64,000 nt of DNA from Muricea muricata (lineage: Eukaryota; Cnidaria; Anthozoa; Malacalcyonacea; Plexauridae), in the NCBI GenBank assembly GCA_963855995.1, contig OY979720.1, positions 17,256,430 to 17,320,429 on the forward strand. Reading direction: 5' to 3'. Made by a program: the position numbers and the translations under genes. Of this stretch, positions 34,838 to 64,000 are shown one piece after another. The first letter of the stretch is position 1. Each line of letters starts with the position of its first letter. Under the pieces are notes generated by a model. It was not told where the DNA came from. It saw only the letters and a list, made by a program, of their open reading frames with translations, and did no database searches.

Positions 34838-35489
34838 GTGGCTCAAGCTAGCCTGAATCATGTCAACTGTGTAGTTTTTCATTGTTGTTGGTTGTCATTT
34901 AGAAAGTTTCGCTAGTTGTACTTTTTAATTGTTGTACAACGTGGATTGCCCAAGATCTTGGGCAGGAAGTCTTGCAAAGCAACAGTTTAGGTTTGTTTTT
35001 ATGTGAGGGGTAGTCACATCTGCTCTTTACATAGGAGGGTATTTCACACTAACCCTACAAAAAACAATATTGAGAGGGTAACTCCCCAGTTTTTAAAAAA
35101 ATTAGTGCCGTTAGTGTTGGATAGCCCCCCTGAAGGGCTAACAATGTTGCACCGATAATTTTTTCAATTTATTTTTTTGGGGGAGGGGAATTTCTCTCAT
35201 GTTTTCAAAACAGGGGTTGGTGTGCCCTTCCTACCTCTAATGTTTTTAAACTAGGAAAACACAATGTAGAGGGGTGTTGTTAGGGGTTTTGCCTCTGTAT
35301 TAGGGGGGTAGGCCTATGCTCTACTGCTTGGCCGTCTTACCCCCCTGGAAATGACCGTGAAGGCCTGGAAATAGCATAAAAGACATGCGTAGTTTGATGA
35401 AAAAAAAGCTGGTTTTCTTTGAAAGGAAGACAAAGATGTTCGAATAAAACACGTTTTATGCCCTTTTGAAGTATTTCTGTGGTCTGGTC
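34838..35489. other. Intergenic region between SSR3 and Mi-2
   Basis: There is no gene or clear repeat. Homopolymer G/C runs lie at about 35123-35128, 35180-35188 and 35340-35346. The Mi-2 promoter and 5' UTR must lie here, but no clear core element was found. Confidence 0.4.
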
Positions 35490-61420
<25,931 letters not shown>

Positions 61421-61570
61421 ACGACAAAACTTAGCAAACTCTGTGCTTAAAAACTTAGTTTATTGTGTTGTGTAAGGTCTTACTTTGTATTTAAGGACTT
61501 TTAAACTAAGATATGGGACAGTAATTGCAATCTTCTTAACTCCTATTGGCTAATGTAGTACTGTCATTAT

Positions 61571-61576
61571 AATAAA
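61571..61576 (+). terminator. Poly(A) signal candidate for Mi-2
   Basis: AATAAA lies 151 bp after the Mi-2 stop codon. Confidence 0.5.
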
Positions 61577-61762
61577 TTATTGAACGTGATATAATTTTCT
61601 ATAAAATACGCACATGTCAATTTTTTACTGGTTATTGTTTTCACCTGCAGAGGTTGACTTTCACTTTTTGGCAGCTCAATTTCAAAAAAAATTGAACAGT
61701 GATTTTTAACCCTAAATTTTAGACAAAATCCTAGGTCAAACAACCTAACCAACTGAACAAAC

Positions 61763-61894
61763 CTTTGAAGTGCTTACGTCACGCGGTTTTCAATGCATAT
61801 AAATTCAAGATAAATTTTCCCCACATGTTCCCACATTGCATCGCAAGTCATGTTTTATATCTCTAGCGTGACGTAAGGACCTCTAACGTCTATT
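61763..61894 (+). mobile_element. Dispersed MITE family A, copy 3
   Basis: It contains GAAGTGCTTACGTCACGCGG, TTTTCAATGCATATAAATTC, CCCACATTGCATCGCAAG and a CTAACGTCTATT end, in the same orientation as 4033-4147. Confidence 0.75.
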
Positions 61895-62129
61895 GTCATG
61901 CTGCCATTTCAGATAAAAATCAACTCAAATCAAAATTTATTCTCTGATAGTTAGAATAAAAAAAATTACAAAGAAAAATAGCGATGGAGAACTAAATTTA
62001 ATTCTAAAAGTAATATACCTAGTCAATCTTTTTCAAAAGTACTTGGGACACTAGCAATTTTTCGTGAAAAATCAAGGTACACCGTTGATATGTGTATAAA
62101 ATCCACATTTCCCCTCCTCGCCTCCCCAA

Positions 62130-63885
62130 TCAATGAAAATGTTGGAAAATGTTATTACAAGGATTGAAGTTACTGTTTTCAGAGATTTTATAACTTTGGT
62201 TAAATATACTTTGGTACAAATTTTGTCATTGTTTAACCAAGCCCATTATTACACGAATTATTGTGTCTTTAATGTTTAAAAATGTTATTATAAGGATTGA
62301 AGTTACTGTTTTCCGAGATTTTATAATTTTGGTTAAATATGTACAAATTTTGTCATTGTTTAACCAAGCCCATTATTACACGAATTATTGTGTCTTTAAT
62401 GTTTAAAAATGTTATTATAAGGATTGAAGTTACTGTTTTCAGAGATTTTATAACTTTGGTTAAATATGTACAAATTTTTTCATTGTTTAGCGAAGCCTAT
62501 TATTACACGAATTATTGTGTCTTTAGTGTTGGAAAATGTTGTTGTAAGGGCTGCTGTTAGTGCTGTATTGTTTTCAGAGATTTTATGAGTTTGGTTAAAC
62601 ATGATCAAATTTTGTCATTATTTAACCAAGCCTATTATTACACGAATTATTGTGTCTTTAATGTTTAAAAATGTTATTATAAGGATTGAAGTTACTGTTT
62701 TCAGACATTTTATAACTTTGGTTAAATATGTACAAATTTTGTCATTGTTTAACCAAGCCCATTATTACACGAATTATTGTGTCTTTAATGTTTAAAAATG
62801 TTATTATAGGATTGAAGTTACTGTTTTCAGAGATTTTATAACTTTGGTTAAATATGTACAAATTTTGTCATTGTTTAACCAAGCCCATTATTACACGAAT
62901 TGTTTTGTCTTTAATGTTTAAAAATGTTATTATAAGGATTGAAGTTACTGTTTTCAGAAATTTTATAACTTTGGTTAAATATTTACAAATTTTGTCATTG
63001 TTTAGCGAAGCCTATTATTACACGAATTATTGTGTCTTTAGTGTTGGAAAATGTTGTTGTAAGGGCTGCTGTTAGTGCTGTATTGTTTTCAGAGATTTTA
63101 TGAGTTTGGTTAAACATGATCAAATTTTGTCATTATTTAACCAAGCCTATTATTACACGAATTATTGTGTCTTTAGCGTTTAAAAATGTTATTATAAGGA
63201 CTGCTGTGTTGTTTTCAGAGATTTTATAACTTTGGTTAAGCATGATCAATAATTCGTGTAATAATGGGCTTGGTTAAACAATGACAAAATTTGTACATAT
63301 TTAACCAAAGTCATAAAATCTCTGAAAACAATAATTTCAATCCTCATAATAACATTTTCCAACACTAAAGACACAATAATTCGTGTAATAATAGGCTTGG
63401 TTAAACAATGACAAAATTTGTACCTATTTAACCAAAGTAATAAAATCTCTGAAAACAATAATTTCAATCCTTATAATAAACATTTTCCAACACTAAAGAC
63501 ACAATAATTCGTGTAATAATAGGCTTGGTTAAATAATGACAAAATTTGTTCCTATTTAACCAAAGTCGTAAAATCTTTGAAAACAATACAGCAGCCCTTA
63601 TAATAACATTTTTGAACATTAAAGACACAATAATTCGTGCAATAATAGGCTTGGGTAAATAATCACAAAATTTGTTCCTATTCAACCAGTCATAAAATCT
63701 CTGAAAACGACAATAATTTCAATCCTTATAATAACATTTTCAAACACTAAATACATGATAATTCGTGTAATAATAGGCTTGGTTAAACAATGACAAAATT
63801 TGTTCCTATTTAACCAAAGTCATAAAATCTCTGAAAACAATAATTTCAATCCTTACAATAACATTTTCCAACACTAAAGACACAT
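62130..63885. repeat. 127-bp satellite array with head-to-head inversion
   Basis: On the plus strand from about 62130 to 63240, units are marked by ACACGAATTATTGTGTCTTT at 62251, 62378, 62505, 62640, 62767, 62893, 63020 and 63155. Spacing is 126-127 bp except two of 135 bp, giving a four-unit higher-order period of 515 bp. At about 63245 the orientation flips, and five inverted units follow (marker AATTCGTGT near 63254, 63382, 63510, 63637, 63764). Short ORFs here repeat the same peptide and are not genes. Confidence 0.95.
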
Positions 63886-64000
63886 GCATGGCCACAATAA
63901 CCATTTGAACTTTGAAGTAAAGATAAGAAATCAAGTGGCATGCATGCAAAAACCGAGTTAACATATAACCAAGGCCAGATTTTGGAGAAATTGTAAGGGA
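63886..64000. other. Unique sequence after the satellite, nothing seen
   Basis: About 115 bp follow the last satellite unit and hold no recognisable feature. Confidence 0.5.

Noticed and set aside
62339-63685. Several 64-73 aa ORFs with near-identical peptides
   Set aside because: All are translations of the satellite unit in one or the other orientation.
62130-63885. CRISPR-like array
   Set aside because: The units are long, contiguous and lack spacers; it is a eukaryotic satellite.

Overview
This is a window of an intron-rich, AT-rich animal genome. It carries five protein-coding genes, all on the plus strand, that could be spliced by hand into intact reading frames, with a dense population of small inverted-repeat elements between and inside them. 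The gene content (Mi-2, TRAP-gamma, POM121, a death-effector-domain protein), the DIRS-type retroelement remnant, and the abundant foldback elements and short dispersed repeats suggest a non-bilaterian metazoan, most likely a cnidarian (anthozoan). That assignment is inference from style, not from a database match.

Layout. Positions 1-1440 hold the 3' end of a degraded DIRS-like element: a frameshifted tyrosine recombinase followed by its inverted repeats. Positions 1441-7249 are a repeat-rich gene desert with MITE-like elements, a tandemly duplicated repeat block and a remnant encoding a small zinc-binding protein. Positions 7250-11589 hold a six-exon gene (489 aa) joining a death effector domain to a CHY / CTCHY / RING-H2 E3-ligase module of the RCHY1 (PIRH2) kind; its fifth intron contains a complete type-I hammerhead ribozyme fold. 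Positions 14025-21276 encode a POM121-like nuclear-pore membrane protein (11 exons, 1039 aa) with a 16-residue FG repeat array. Positions 22378-29709 encode a 676-aa protein (9 exons) with a signal peptide, a JmjC hydroxylase domain, an aldo-keto reductase domain and a C-terminal RDEL, so apparently an ER-lumen bifunctional enzyme. Positions 31059-34788 encode SSR3/TRAP-gamma (5 exons, 187 aa). Positions 35490-61420 encode a complete Mi-2/CHD4-type chromatin remodeller (46 exons, 1936 aa). Positions 62130-63885 are a satellite array with a head-to-head inversion.

How the genes relate. They do not form one pathway. The JmjC-aldo-keto reductase protein and TRAP-gamma both belong to the ER, Mi-2 and POM121 to the nucleus and its envelope, and the DED-RING protein probably links death-domain signalling to ubiquitin. 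Exon boundaries were placed by GT/AG sites plus reading-phase continuity; every gene closes as an exact multiple of three.

The most notable points are the ER JmjC-AKR fusion, the DED-CHY-RING fusion, the intronic hammerhead ribozyme, and the very large load of intronic foldback elements, including a 51-copy minisatellite in a Mi-2 intron that stays open in the upstream exon's frame.
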